Assembly: GCA_000149265.1 (NCBI GenBank)
Contig: CH002364.1
Coordinates: 788,833-852,832 of the forward strand
Length of the DNA: 64,000 nucleotides
From: Ciona savignyi
Lineage: Eukaryota; Chordata; Ascidiacea; Phlebobranchia; Cionidae
Direction: 5' to 3'
The stretch's first letter is position 1, and each line of letters begins with the position of its first letter. Of the stretch, positions 22,909 through 34,350 are shown in pieces. The notes below the pieces were generated by a model. It saw only the letters and a list, made by a program, of their open reading frames with translations. It ran no database searches and was not told where the DNA came from. A program made the position numbers and the translations under genes.

Positions 22909-23892
22909 CCACTTGTTTTATGCAACTTCCGATACCTTGCCCTTGTGCATAGCGATTAACAGGTGGCCTTTTCCGAACCCACATTTTTTGCAACATGAAT
23001 GGCTCACGATGTGCGTTTTACAAAAACGCACGGTTAATTTTGTTAAATTTGAACACATTTAAAATCGTCAAATTACTTTCTGCTCACCGTCGAGTTACAA
23101 GAGCTATTCCAGTGTGTTGTATATGATTAAGACCTTCCTTCAGTTTTAGTAGACGCCATTTTTTACTGGCTTACGGTGATGTTTACTAAGTGACTTGTCC
23201 ACAGACACGGCCTACCGTAGCTAGCGACTAATGTCGATAATAGAACCCTACGGCTGAAGAATGTCAAACGTAACACCAAACAGTTTATTCGGTCTAACTA
23301 AATTTGTAAAACACGGTGAATTTGAATAATGTCTAGGCACTGATTAAAAAAATTTTAAGTCAATTCGGCAGTGTCTAGTCATAAGTTGAAGAAGGGTGTG
23401 TTCCCACTAAGGTTTGACACCCGTTGTCGCACCTGGTAGCAGTTCCCGGTGCGTTCACACACAACCGAAAACGAGCGTTCACACTCAGTGGTTTCGACAA
23501 GCAGGAATCGAGTTTTTTGCAAGTGTGGACGGCATTATTTCTGGCACCGCGCCTGGTTTGGTAACCAGGAAAATAGAAGTTAACGTATATATTATATACG
23601 TCACGAACATGTCCACGACATACCATGTAATAAATCCCACATTGGAACCTGCATAGCTAACTCATATTTGTTAACATTTTATGAAATCAACTGATTTTTA
23701 TTACGCATCTTAAAGTTCTCTTTGGATTTGTATTGGTTTAGGCTGTACGGGTATTTACAAACTTAATAATACAAAATTCTGGTTTTCAATGAATTTTTCA
23801 ATGAAAGAAATTACTTTTGCACTGTTAAGCCAGATTAAGATTTTTTCCAAAAAAAAACTAAATGTGTTTTTTATAATAACTCAACTGAAACT
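22909..23892. repeat. Block 1 segment trapped between two foldback halves
   Basis: It matches 30148-30960 of block 2 from CTATCAAACCACTTG to ACTCAACTGAAACTGTA. It includes a diverged family 1 SINE (23066-23250) and a ~190-bp insertion (about 23388-23577) absent from block 2. No convincing gene; the overlapping frames at 23375-23656 fall within the extra insertion. Confidence 0.6.
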
Positions 23893-23945
23893 GTAATTCA
23901 TTATGGGTCCCATTTGGAAAAATGGAACACATATTGTTTTTGCCC

Positions 23946-23980
<35 letters not shown>

Positions 23981-25645
23981 CGTTAAAGGTTTGACAGGCA
24001 TGGCATGGCGCCCCGACATACTACCAGAAGGAATAATCGAATCGTAATGAAACTTAGTCATTCGCTAGACAACATGGTCTAGATATGCAGAAACCAAACA
24101 CACTGCAATAGCTCCGGTAACCCGACGATGGGCGCGAGGTAATCTGACGATTGCCCGTGTGATAACCCCCTAGGTTTTCCCATTCACGGGGATAAACATG
24201 AATATCCTATATCCTAACCTATCTTTAATGTTTTTTTTAAATTTCAAACAAAGATTTCTTTCCAATCGGGGGGTTTTAGCAATAACGCCGAAAATAATAA
24301 ATATTAGCCAATTTTTACATTTTTTTCTTATAGCGGGAATTCCCCTTGCGGTATTTGTAAAATTAAAAGTCAAAGCAAACTATAGGCATGTTAGTTAGTT
24401 AGCAGAACAAAAAGAAAAAACAGAGTAAAATAAAAATGTGATCCCATTGGAATTTCGAAGGGAATTCATAAGTATTACACGGGCAATCGATGGATTACCT
24501 CGTGGTTAGCGTCGGATGACTGGATGGAATGTAAGTGCATTAGTCACTGATTTAACACTTAGAAGAAATAATAAAATTACCTTAGGAAATACCCGAAAAA
24601 TAGGATATGTTCTCAAATCATGATTGTGACAAGCATGCCATGTCGCCCCGACATCTACCAAAAGGATTAATGGAATCGCAATCAAACTTTGGTATTTGTT
24701 ATAGACAACATGAGTTTAGATATGCAGAAACCAAAATTTTGGGTAATGAATCCAGGGGAATTCCCATAAGACGTTAAAAAACCAAAACGTTTTTTTCTAA
24801 GAAATTAGCTTTTGGGGGCATAGCGCTTGAACGGCTGCTCCAATTTTGATCAGATTCAGTGAAATGTTAGACCATTAGACACTCTGTGCCAATTAATAAA
24901 TAGAAAACATTTACTTAGGGTAATTTCCTTGAAAACGAAGATATTGTTCTTGAGTTACGATTGGTAACAGACAATGCCAGCTATGCGCAGCTGACATTCT
25001 CTAATAAACAGTCTACAAGTCAGATTAAAACTTTAAGAATTGTTTCATAACATAAGTCACTTATAAAAACAGAAACTTATCTACTAAACCCAGGGGGAAT
25101 TTCCTGAAACCAATTAAAAAATAAATCGGGCTGTTTTGGAAATTTAGCCTTATTTCACTACAGTGCTTGAAAATAAGCTAAAATTTAAAATATTTGTGGT
25201 GAAATGTTCGTAAATTTTAGACATTTATCTTTTATTTAACTGCACATGGAAAATAAGTTTGGTTGGTTAACTATGGGACCCATGCGTTTATGCTTGCAGA
25301 AACAAACTATATACCGTCGGTGTATAAAATACAAATTGTGGGTTAGGGGACCCTGTAGCGCATGAAATATATGGGCATACAACCATGTGTTTTTACAAAT
25401 AGTGGGGTGGGTTAAACACGTGGGTGTTGGACACTCTTCTAGTTTAAATTAGATTTGGTGAAATGTAAGTGTATTAGTCATTGATTTAACACAAAGAAAT
25501 AATAAAATTACCAAGGAAAAGCGCGCTTGAACGGCTGCTCTAATTTTATTAAAATTCGGTAAAATGTTAAAACATTAGACACTCTGTTCCAATTAAAAAA
25601 TAAAAACATTTACTTATAGGTTAATTTCCATGAAAACGAAGACCA
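23893..25645. mobile_element. Foldback element, right half, with extra internal fragment
   Basis: Begins ATGGGTCCCATTTGG, the mirror of the left half's inner end, then a long T tract and inverted copies of the ~360-bp unit. It ends in the right terminus at about 25443 (TTTATGCTTGCAGAAAC, then CACGTGGGTGTTGGACACTC). A further piece of internal unit follows at 25450-25645 and stops exactly where block 2 begins. A family 1 SINE interrupts it at 24098-24223, followed by about 250 bp of unrelated sequence. Confidence 0.7.
24098..24223 (+). mobile_element. SINE family 1, 5'-truncated, inside the right foldback half
   Basis: It starts within the body (CACTGCAATAGCTCCGGTAA), passes CCCATTCACGGGGATAAACA and ends in the TATCC-type tail ATATCCTATATCCTAACC. 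Only about 125 bp of the 3' part is present. Confidence 0.7.
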
Positions 25646-28230
25646 CTTGTTTCATGCAACGTCCGATACCTGCCAAAAACATAAATTGTTTTCCATACTT
25701 AAAAAAAAGAAGAAAAGTTTCCAGTCAACTAACATTACGTTTTCTATATGTACATGATTGATGTTTAAAGATTTGTTCCGGTTGGAGATTTACGATTGTG
25801 ATTTTTTCGAACACGCTCGTTGTTTTATGTTTCTCCAAATGTGATAACCTCATATGTTATATCGAGAAAGTTGTGGCCAGGGCTTCAGTTTTTCTTGGCG
25901 ATTTTGGTTGCTTTGGTGACATAATGCGTATAAGTCGAAAGTATTTTGCTAAGTAACAATGGTAGTCATTTTCCAATGTCTGTGCGATTTGCCGCATGTG
26001 CTTGACCTATCTCATGTGTTTCTTGTTTAACTATACATTGACCCCTTAAATCAGGGGGTGGGCAATTTCTCTAGTCAGCGGGCCAGCTGTGGAAAAATGA
26101 AGTATTTGGTGGTCCAGATTATTACATAAATAGTATTCCATATCTTAATTACGAGGTATGGTTGAATACAGGCCGCGGGCCGGTCAAAATCCCTTCACGG
26201 GCCGGACCCGTCCCAAGGGGCAGTATACTGAGCAACGCTGACTTAATCATATCCAATGTATTAATATTATTACAACGGCAAAACTTAATACAACAACCGT
26301 CAAAATGTTTTATTTATATCATTATTTCATCGACATATCACCGATAACTTAAAAAATGTAAAACTATATTAATCACACCAGTTAACCTCGGACAACTTGT
26401 TGAATAAGAGGCTACGTAAGGAAATAATACACCCGTGCGTGCTTTTTCTCTCGTCGCATCACGATTAGGGTATGGCTTCCTCCAAACATTCCTTTAGCTC
26501 AGCACGTTCTCTTGCATCGAGGAAAGCGTATATCCCTGATGGAGCATATGTTTTTGTTGGTGCTAAAAATTTTAACGAAAACCTGGATCGTACTTTTCCA
26601 TCAAACATAAGGCGTTTACTTGCGGTGCAACCATTGCGAATTACCAATACACATGTTGTTGCCAAAATGTATTTTAAAAGAAGTATTTTGTGTTGGTTGT
26701 ACCTAAAATACCGAGAATTTATAACTATTTTGCCATACGTAGCATTAGATTTACTCATATATAATGGGAAAACGCAAAGACGTAATAACGGGGACAATTC
26801 TTTGGATAACCTCGTGCCCACTGCCGGGTATGCCGTAGGTATTGCAGTGGATTAACTACGAGTGATAAATTGCTACACCTTAAATTCCATTCAACTCCTA
26901 GTTTCATACAACGTTTGATACCTGCCGAAAACATAAATTGTTTTCCACACTTTTTTTAAAAAAGAAAAAGTTCCCAGTCAACTAACATAACGTGTTTTAT
27001 GTACAGAAATGATGTTAACAGATTTGTTACGATTAGAAATTTACGATTGTGTGGTTTTTGCGAAAATGCTCGTGTTTATGTTTTTTCTATAATGTGCACA
27101 CCTAAATGTTATATCGAGAAAGTTGTGGCCAGGTTTTCAGTTTTTCTTAGCAATTTGGGCTGCTTTGGGGACATAACGGGTATATGCTTGGCGTATAACA
27201 AATTAATTTATCCTTATGTGTAAGCGGATCGGACGTGTGGTACCTCCCGTGTCAAAGTAAGTGGTTTGCTAAGTAACAATGGTAGTAATTTTCCAATGTC
27301 TGTGCGATTGGCCGCATGTGCTTGACCTATCTTATGTGTTTCTTGTTTAACTTTTATTGACCTCTTAAATCAGGGGTGGGCAGCTTCTCTAGTCAGCGGG
27401 CCAGCTGTGGAAAAATGAAGTATTTGGTGGTCCAGATTATTACATGAATAATATTCCATATCTTAATTACGAGGTATGGTTAGATGGAGGCCGCGTGCCG
27501 GACCCGCCCGGAGGCCGTATTATGTTGGGTATGCCTGCCTTAAACATATCCAAGGTATTAATATTACCACAATGGCAAAACTTAATACGACAACCCTCAA
27601 AATACCTTATACTTATATCATTATTTTATCGCCATATCACCAATAACTTAAAAGAATGTAAAACTCAATTAGACACAACAGTTTACCTCGGACAACTTGT
27701 TGAAATAAGAGGCTACGTAAGGAAATAATACACCCTTGCGTGCTTTTTCACTCGTCGCATCACGATAAGGGTATGACTTCCTCCAAACAATCCTTTAGCT
27801 TAGCACGTTCTCTCGCATCAAGGAAATCGTATATCACTAATAAAGCAGAATGTTTTTGTTGGTACTAAAAATTAAACGCAAAACATCCGCATCGTACTTT
27901 TCCATCAGACATAAGGTGTTTACTTGCGGTGCAACCATTGCGAATTATCAATACACATGTTGTCGCCAAAATGTATTTTAAAAGTAGTGTTTTGTGTTGC
28001 TTGTACCTAAAATAAAGGGCATACATAACTCCATTCGTAGCATAAAATGTACTCATAAGATGTTGAAACGGAGAAAAGATTTAACGGGGACAATCTTACC
28101 AGGGTAGAACTGCCGAGTATGCCGCGGGTATTGCAGGTTGTTCACTACGATTGATCAATTGCTACACCTTTAGTTTAAACTATCAAACCACCTGTTTCAC
28201 ACAACGCCCACTACTTTGCCCTCGTGCACG
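25646..28230 (+). repeat. ~1.3-kb tandem repeat array, block 2 (two units)
   Basis: The match to block 1 begins at CCACTTGTTTCATGCAACGT, corresponding to about 16771. Markers recur at about 26480 and 27780 (CCTCCAAACATTCC) and at about 26057 and 27375 (GGTGGGCA). The offset to block 1 is about 8,875 bp throughout. A 127-codon plus frame (26472-26855) and a 118-codon minus frame (26465-26821) overlap; neither stays open in all units. Confidence 0.75.
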
Positions 28231-28697
28231 CAGCGGATTAATAGGTGGATATTTCCGAAGCCACATTTAAAAACGCACAATTAATTGTGTTACATTCAAG
28301 CTGAGCATCGTCAGATAAATGTGTTGATTGTGCATTCAGAGATGTTTTCTTGAAATAAGTTAAGAAGATAATTCCCGGACCTACTTTCTCACTTGTCATA
28401 TGTCATCGATATTATTGTTCTTTATAGCGATTTTTTTGTACAAATTAAATGTTAAGATTTTAGAACCAAAAAACTTCTGCTCGATCCCGGATATACGCTT
28501 TCTGCGATGCAAGAGAACGTGCTGAGCCGTAGAGCAAAAGAGAGGATATTTCGGAAATAGAAAAAAAGTCGTGTCTGCTATATATTCCTGCCCAAAATCG
28601 AACAAAGTTATCTTTCTTGAAAGACTACTATAAAGGTATAAAGTTGTTTTATCCTTTATGTATAGAGACTGTTTTGTGACAACAAAGAATTTTGCAG

Positions 28698-28980
28698 ATG
28701 AATAAGGCTATCTTCGTACTCCTTCTCGCACTTGTGCTTCTGGTCACTGAAGAATCTGACGCTTGGCGTCGTCGCAGAGTTCGCCGCAGACGTAGACGTT
28801 GGTACAACCAAGCAGAACAACAAGAACAAGAAACTCCAGGTAATATTTATATCAAAGAGGGCCTGTAATCTTTTAAGAGGGCCTGCTATTTTGAATATGT
28901 GGTATGTAGGAGGAGACCTATAACTGAGATGAATTTTAGAATCGGAAGCCGATCAGCTGGATGCCGATGACGAAGAGTAA
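28698..28980 (+). CDS. Secreted Arg-rich antimicrobial-type peptide precursor, copy 2
   Basis: Exons 28698-28839 and 28940-28980 encode the same 60 residues as copy 1, and I see no coding difference. TATAAAG (28629), the 3'-UTR intron and AATAAA (29102-29107) are also kept. The surrounding 1.7 kb differs from block 1 only at scattered bases and one-base indels (for example near 28368, 28901 and 29310). This fits either a very recent duplication or two haplotypes assembled in tandem; if both copies are real, dosage is doubled. Confidence 0.72.
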
Positions 28981-29101
28981 GCACTCGATCATAACCAACA
29001 AGGTAAATTATTTCTTTATCTCAGCTATATGTTGTCTAAATGTCTTATTCCATTTCAGGTCGACATGATGCACAAAATCGTGTTTTAATTTATGGCGACC
29101 A

Positions 29102-29107
29102 AATAAA
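29102..29107 (+). terminator. Poly(A) signal of peptide gene copy 2
   Basis: AATAAA at the position matching 20223 in block 1. Confidence 0.6.
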
Positions 29108-29426
29108 AGAAATCTATTTAAATCATTTTGCGTCGTCCATTAAATGAAGCAATAGTATAATGTACCAGTAAGGAGTGTGCAGGGTATTATACAATGTTAC
29201 AAGGAATTTGTAACGAATCTAAAGTTTGAATCTAAAGTTATTTTCCAAATTTTCCGTTAGGCTTATTAGCACCAACTAAAGCTTCCGCTAAATCTGGATA
29301 ACACGCTTTCCGCAATATTAAATAACACGCTAAGCCATGGCGTACTATATTTTCTTAATTTCTTTCAGATTTTTTAACTCAGGTAGCACAAACCAACAGA
29401 CCCTATTAGTTTTGAATGATTTTTTC

Positions 29427-29511
29427 CCCATGATGCTGGGTCTCGTTCACAAGGACCGTTTTTTTAAATAAGAGTTGGTATATGGATCAGTCGCGTTAAC
29501 CATTCGGCCAG
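29427..29511 (-). mobile_element. tRNA-derived repeat (family 2), block 2 copy
   Basis: The block 2 equivalent of 20549-20631, with small indels in the CATGATGCTGGG region. Confidence 0.5.
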
Positions 29512-29869
29512 TTTGGAAAGTTAAAACTGCGTGCGTTTTATTGTATCCGCATTTAACTAAGAATAAAATACCTTACGTGACGGAGTTTGGGTTGCGAAAG
29601 TCATACATATAGTTAGCACCAAAAGAACCAACTAATTTATGCAAAACCTCACAGGTAAAACCTAAAACTAATGCAGATAGTAAAATGCAAAACATATCTC
29701 GGCCCGCTTTAGCATATAAATGTAATTATTATTAGCACGATGCCAGAACTACGCGTCAAACCAAACAATGTGTAATTTATTACATCATTTTAGAGACATG
29801 TTACAAATAATTTTTATAACTCATCACGGTACACTTGTTTACATAAGATAACTGGTTGTTGCAATGTAC

Positions 29870-30970
29870 GGGAATAATTCATGTAAGTACTTTTTCATTC
29901 ATCGCATCAGAATAACGTTATGACTCCCTCCAAACATTCCTTTGTTTCGATGTTAATAATAAATAAAACAACGAGCATGTATAAATATTTCCCCATTCGT
30001 AGCATAAAATGTATTCATAAGACGGGTAGGCCTAAACGCAGAAGAGGAATAACGGGGGCAATTTTGCCAGGGAAGAACTGCCGGGTTTGCCGCAGGTATT
30101 GCAGTGTTCTGTTAACTACGGTTGATAAATTGCTACAACTTTAATTTAAACTATCAAACCACTTGTTTTATGCAACTTCCGATACCTTGTCCTTGTGCAT
30201 AGCGATTAACAGGTGGCCTTTTCCGAACCCACATTTTTTGCAACATGAATGGCTCACGATGTGTGTTTTACAAAAACGTACGGTTAATTTTGTTAAATTT
30301 GAACACATTTAAAATCGTCAAATTACTTTCTGCTCACCGTCGAGTTACAAGAGCTATTCCAGTGTGTTGTATATGATTAAGACCTTCCTTCAGTTTTAGT
30401 AGACGCCATTTTTTACTGGCTTACGGTGATGTTTACTAAGTGACTTGTCCACAGACACGGCCTACCGTAGCTATGGCGACTAATGTCGATACTAGAACCC
30501 TACGGCTGAAGAATGTCAAACGTATTCACCAAACAGTTTATTCGGTCTAACTAAATTTGTAAGACACGGTGAATTTGTATAATGTCTAAGCACTGATTAT
30601 AAAAAATTTAAGTCAATTCGACAGTGTCTAGTCACAAATTAAAGTTAACGTATATATTATATACGTCACGGACATGTCCACGACATACCATGTAATAAAT
30701 CCCACATTGGAACCTGCACAGCTAACTCATATTTGTTAACATTTTATGAAATCAACTGATTTTTATTACACATCTCAAAGTTCTCTTTGGATTTGTATTG
30801 GTTTGGGCTGTACGGGTATTTTACAAACGTATTATTAATGCAAAATTCTGGTTTTCAATGTTTTTTTTTAATGAAAGAAATTACTTTTGCACTTTTAAGC
30901 TAAATTAAGAAAATAAAACTAAATGTGTTTTTTGTAATAACTCAACTGAAACTGTACTTCATTTCTTTGG
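29870..30970 (+). repeat. Partial tandem unit and block 2 tail
   Basis: Matches 20990-21336 and 22909-23892 of block 1 without the foldback insertion, and supplies the 34 bp hidden by the gap. It contains a diverged family 1 SINE (about 30318-30500). No gene seen. Confidence 0.65.
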
Positions 30971-31092
30971 TGATTTTTTTTACGATTTTTTGTCTGGAAT
31001 ATTGTAATAGGTGGGATCTATTGAAAAAACTATAGAAAGTGTTTGCCGAATTCAATAACGCGGCAACAAAACATGATTTTTTACCTGGTTAA

Positions 31093-31488
31093 GTTTCGAA
31101 CCCATGATGGGCTCGTTCCTTTTTTTATATACAGTGAAACCCCGCTTGCCTGACCACCTATGTGACCGTCATCAAGCGGTTTGATCATAAAATAAATTTA
31201 ACCTTATTATTTTAGTGACAAAGGCTAATTATTTAGCACATGTGGTCACTTAAGCGAAGTCAAATTTAAAGTTTTGGACCAAAATATGGCGGTTCTGGTC
31301 TGGAAACCGGGGTGGTCGCGTTATTGAAACAGAGATGCAATGCATTACCATGGTAAATTATTTGGGACCGCACTGAAGTGGTCGTGATAAAGAGGTGGTC
31401 GTGTTATCGAGGTGGTCTCCAAGTGGGGTTGCACTGTATTGGTTTATGTATCGGTCACGTTAACCATTTGGCCACACGACCGTACAGA
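31093..31488 (-). mobile_element. tRNA-derived repeat (family 2) interrupted by a MITE
   Basis: CGAACCCATGATGGGCTCG at 31099 (B box on the minus strand) and AACCATTTGGCCACACGACC at 31461 (A box on the minus strand) belong to one tRNA-derived repeat split by the pogo-like MITE at 31132-31436. Confidence 0.5.
31132..31436. mobile_element. pogo/Tigger-like MITE, short version, with TA target duplication
   Basis: The left end CAGTGAAACCCCGCTTGCCT mirrors the right end (minus strand CAGTGCAACCCCACTTGG). TA flanks both sides (31130-31131, 31437-31438). It equals the outer parts of the 12977-13491 element, with about 210 bp of internal sequence deleted. Confidence 0.7.
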
Positions 31489-31508
31489 AACATTTTTTTT
31501 ACTGAGCT

Positions 31509-31608
31509 AAGTTTCGAACCCATGATGGGCTCGTCACTAGGACCGTTTTATGTATAAGAGTCGGTATATGTATCGGTCGCGTTAACCATTTGGCCACACG
31601 ACCGTACA
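31509..31608 (-). mobile_element. tRNA-derived repeat (family 2), best-preserved copy
   Basis: Minus strand: GTGTGGCCAAATGGTTAACG (A box), a long variable-arm-like middle, then CATGGGTTCGAAACTTAG (B box). The A to B box distance suits a Ser/Leu-type tRNA ancestor. Confidence 0.55.
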
Positions 31609-31619
31609 CCGTACGGAAA

Positions 31620-32424
31620 CATCTTCGCGAGAAAAAATGTTGGCCAAATGTGCGACACCCCTTGACGACGTTTTTGTTTAAATTATTACGCCAGGGAGCG
31701 TCAGTGGAATGTGTTACTTCGCTAAGAAAGAAGAGAAAAAGTTAAGTTCGTTTTGTTACTAATTTGTAAAAAAAACGGAAAATTGATGGCGGTAAAACAA
31801 AAAGGAACGTAATTTGTTCTTGATTTTCTTACAGTCTAAAACAGGGAATGTAATTTTTTCCAAAGTCTTCATTAAGTTAATTGATCGTATAAAGTTTGTT
31901 CGTGGTATTTTCTTATGCTCAGTAAGATAAGAACGTCAAAATTCAGACTGATGTCGTGTTTAGCCTAGACTACATGAATTAAAGTATATATTAGCCGTAA
32001 CAAATCAACCAAGGACGAATTGCCAGTTGTGTTTTATATTTAATAGATTATTAATATTTTCTAAAAGTGTGTATAAACACGGCATTCTATATGCCTACAC
32101 GTGCTACAAACATGTATATCTGTACTATTATTAGTTGTAATGCCTACAGTACGGCTAAAATAAATCTTAACACCGTCGAAAAGAAGCTATATTTTAAAAA
32201 AGCAACATACTGACAGGAAATCCCAGTGCGCAGGCCGATTTACTAAGCCTGCGTTTGATATTTGAAATACGATCAAATTTATTACAGACGGAAATGATTG
32301 CATCAATCATTGTATTTACTATTTTCATTGTATTAACAACGTTTTAAATTTGTTATAGTATCTCACTAAAACGAATATTGATGGTAAGTAGACAACACTG
32401 TGCTTTGTGTTTATATAATGTAGC
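31620..32424. other. AT-rich sequence, nothing recognised
   Basis: No coding-like frame or clear repeat, apart from a GT-AG-like donor (GATG|GTAAGT) at 32380 that may pair with the acceptor at 32424. Confidence 0.4.
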
Positions 32425-32594
32425 TCGATCCCTGAACATTGTGGACATCATTCTTCTGTAATTTTGTTTTATACCTGTATGTATATGGCTTCTCCTGCTG
32501 TATTAACTTCGCCAACCCACCGAACAAAATCTTCTCGGAGATTCAGTGCCCTGCAAGAAAGTTTGGTCAAGGAAATTGGAGTTTCCCATCAAAG
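32425..32594 (+). other. Unassigned exon-like segment; possible alternative neurabin first exon
   Basis: An acceptor-like TATAATGTAG precedes 32425 and a donor-like CAAAG|GTTAAA follows 32594. The frame with ATG at 32479 reads ASPAVLTSPTHRTKSSRRFS, then ALQESLVKEIG. The Ser/Thr-Pro, basic and ALxxxxxK pattern loosely recalls the neurabin N-terminus. It ends in phase 2, which does not fit the strong acceptor at 34299 but would fit a weak one at 34361. It may instead be a 5'-UTR exon or part of another small gene. Confidence 0.3.
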
Positions 32595-34350
32595 GTTAAA
32601 CTTTTTTATTTGTCAAATTTTTTATTCATGAATTCAGCACTGTTATATCTCAAATGCAACTTAACAATTCTTAAAGAATAGATATCTCTTTTTCCTAGCT
32701 GGTGAGCTCAATTGACAAAAAACAGCCAAAACTCTAATACTGAAACTTAAGAAACGTCTGATTCATACCCAACACATTGCAATAGCTCTCTGCCTAACAC
32801 GAACTCATTAGTGACCGTGCGGTAATACGGAAATTGCCTGTATGATATTTCTTCTGCATTTTCCAATACACTAGTTAACGTAAAATATAGTGGTAAAGGA
32901 TTTAATATTTGTTTATAAAGTCACCTAGTAGATTCTAAGAAGTACAGTTTAAATTTAAAGATTAATGAATGAGCAATGCTAATAAGATATGCTAGGTACC
33001 GGTACCCTGTACATAACACTATTTTTAAGACTTTACAACTAGAATTACTGTAGTATAATGATTTATAATCACTGTATTAGAAATTGGAAAAATTAAAAAC
33101 TTTTAATGTTTGGTCAGCCACACACACTGTTAGTATAATGTTTATACTAACTCGTATGGACAATTGAATAAGCCCTATAGCAGGCAGGAAGCTATTCAAG
33201 CTTTACTTAGTCACTGCACAAGTAGTGTCGTCAGATGCCTTTTAGTGTATACATATTGGATGTTTTACAAACTATCTCCATGATACAAGCTTAATAAGGG
33301 AAGTTGTTTTAGTTATTTTATTATTCAGTTAATATAAAAGTAATTTCAGTAGCGGTATGGTACTATACACCAAATATGTCTAGGCTAATTATATGTGCGA
33401 TGTGTACCAATTGTTTGAATAAATTGTATGGTAAAAAGAGCAATGACAGTTTACAAGTGTAGTTCTATAAATGGACAGATATTAAACACAGATATATGGA
33501 CTGTGCATTATTTAACAGTATCTGGTTAATCAATTTGTTATCACCACTAAAAATATTCTAAACGATTTTACAATAAATTTGTGTGTATATATACCTGGCA
33601 AATGGCAATCATTTACTAGTATTGTGATAAGCTTATTTACATTGTGCCTTTCTGTTGATCTTGAACACACAAGCTATGTGCAACTAAAGATTTTAAAAAT
33701 TTCCTTAGAAAATACTTTTAATAAGCATTGAACTTGTTAACTACAGGTATTTATTCTGATCAGTTATAAAAATCAATAAAAATTCCCTGCTCTAGTAAAT
33801 ATATTTAGTGATTATGGTTAAGGAGAAAGAAGGTTTATATACAGTCACCATTATTTGTATATTACGTGCAGTGCAAACATTATGATTTATAACCGACTTC
33901 CTTTAAGTTCACCACTCACTGAAGCCTAATTCATTCTGAGAAATGAGGGCATGATTTGTAATCTCTGTGCAGGACTAGAACTATTACATCAATATCTTTG
34001 CTAAATGTTGAGATGTGTAACACAGTAGACCTAACATATGTAAGGAATTAAGGATCAGTATAATGTAGACTCAGTTTAAATATAATTACACCCAGCTAAG
34101 TAGAATATGTATACAACAAATCATTCTTCATAAACTGTCAGTTCTGAAACTTTAGTTGGAGCATTGAAAATGGGTTAGAGTATTTTGAACTTATTTGCTT
34201 AACAAACAAAACTTCATGTGCAACAGCACACATACATAGTTGAGCTCTGGCGACAGGTTAAACATTAGCTTTGTTGCTTTGAGTTCTTTTTTTTAACAGT
34301 TTCTTTCGTTTATTTGTACCGGTTCTGTGGATTTTCATATTCAATTTGAA
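32595..34350. other. AT-rich non-coding stretch upstream of neurabin coding sequence
   Basis: No repeat family or coding frame stands out. A strong acceptor (T-rich tract, AACAG) ends at 34299 and opens the exon with the neurabin start codon, so part of this stretch is probably a 5' intron or promoter. Confidence 0.4.

Noticed and set aside
22723-22959. 78-codon frame with a poly-Lys run
   Set aside because: It lies wholly in the foldback element; the Lys run is its A-rich centre.
24420-24600. CRISPR-like or phage features
   Set aside because: None are present. The repeats in the window are eukaryotic SINE and foldback units without regular short spacers.
32770-32830. ACACATTGCAATAGCTC resembling the SINE body
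   Set aside because: Only a short match; too little to call a copy.
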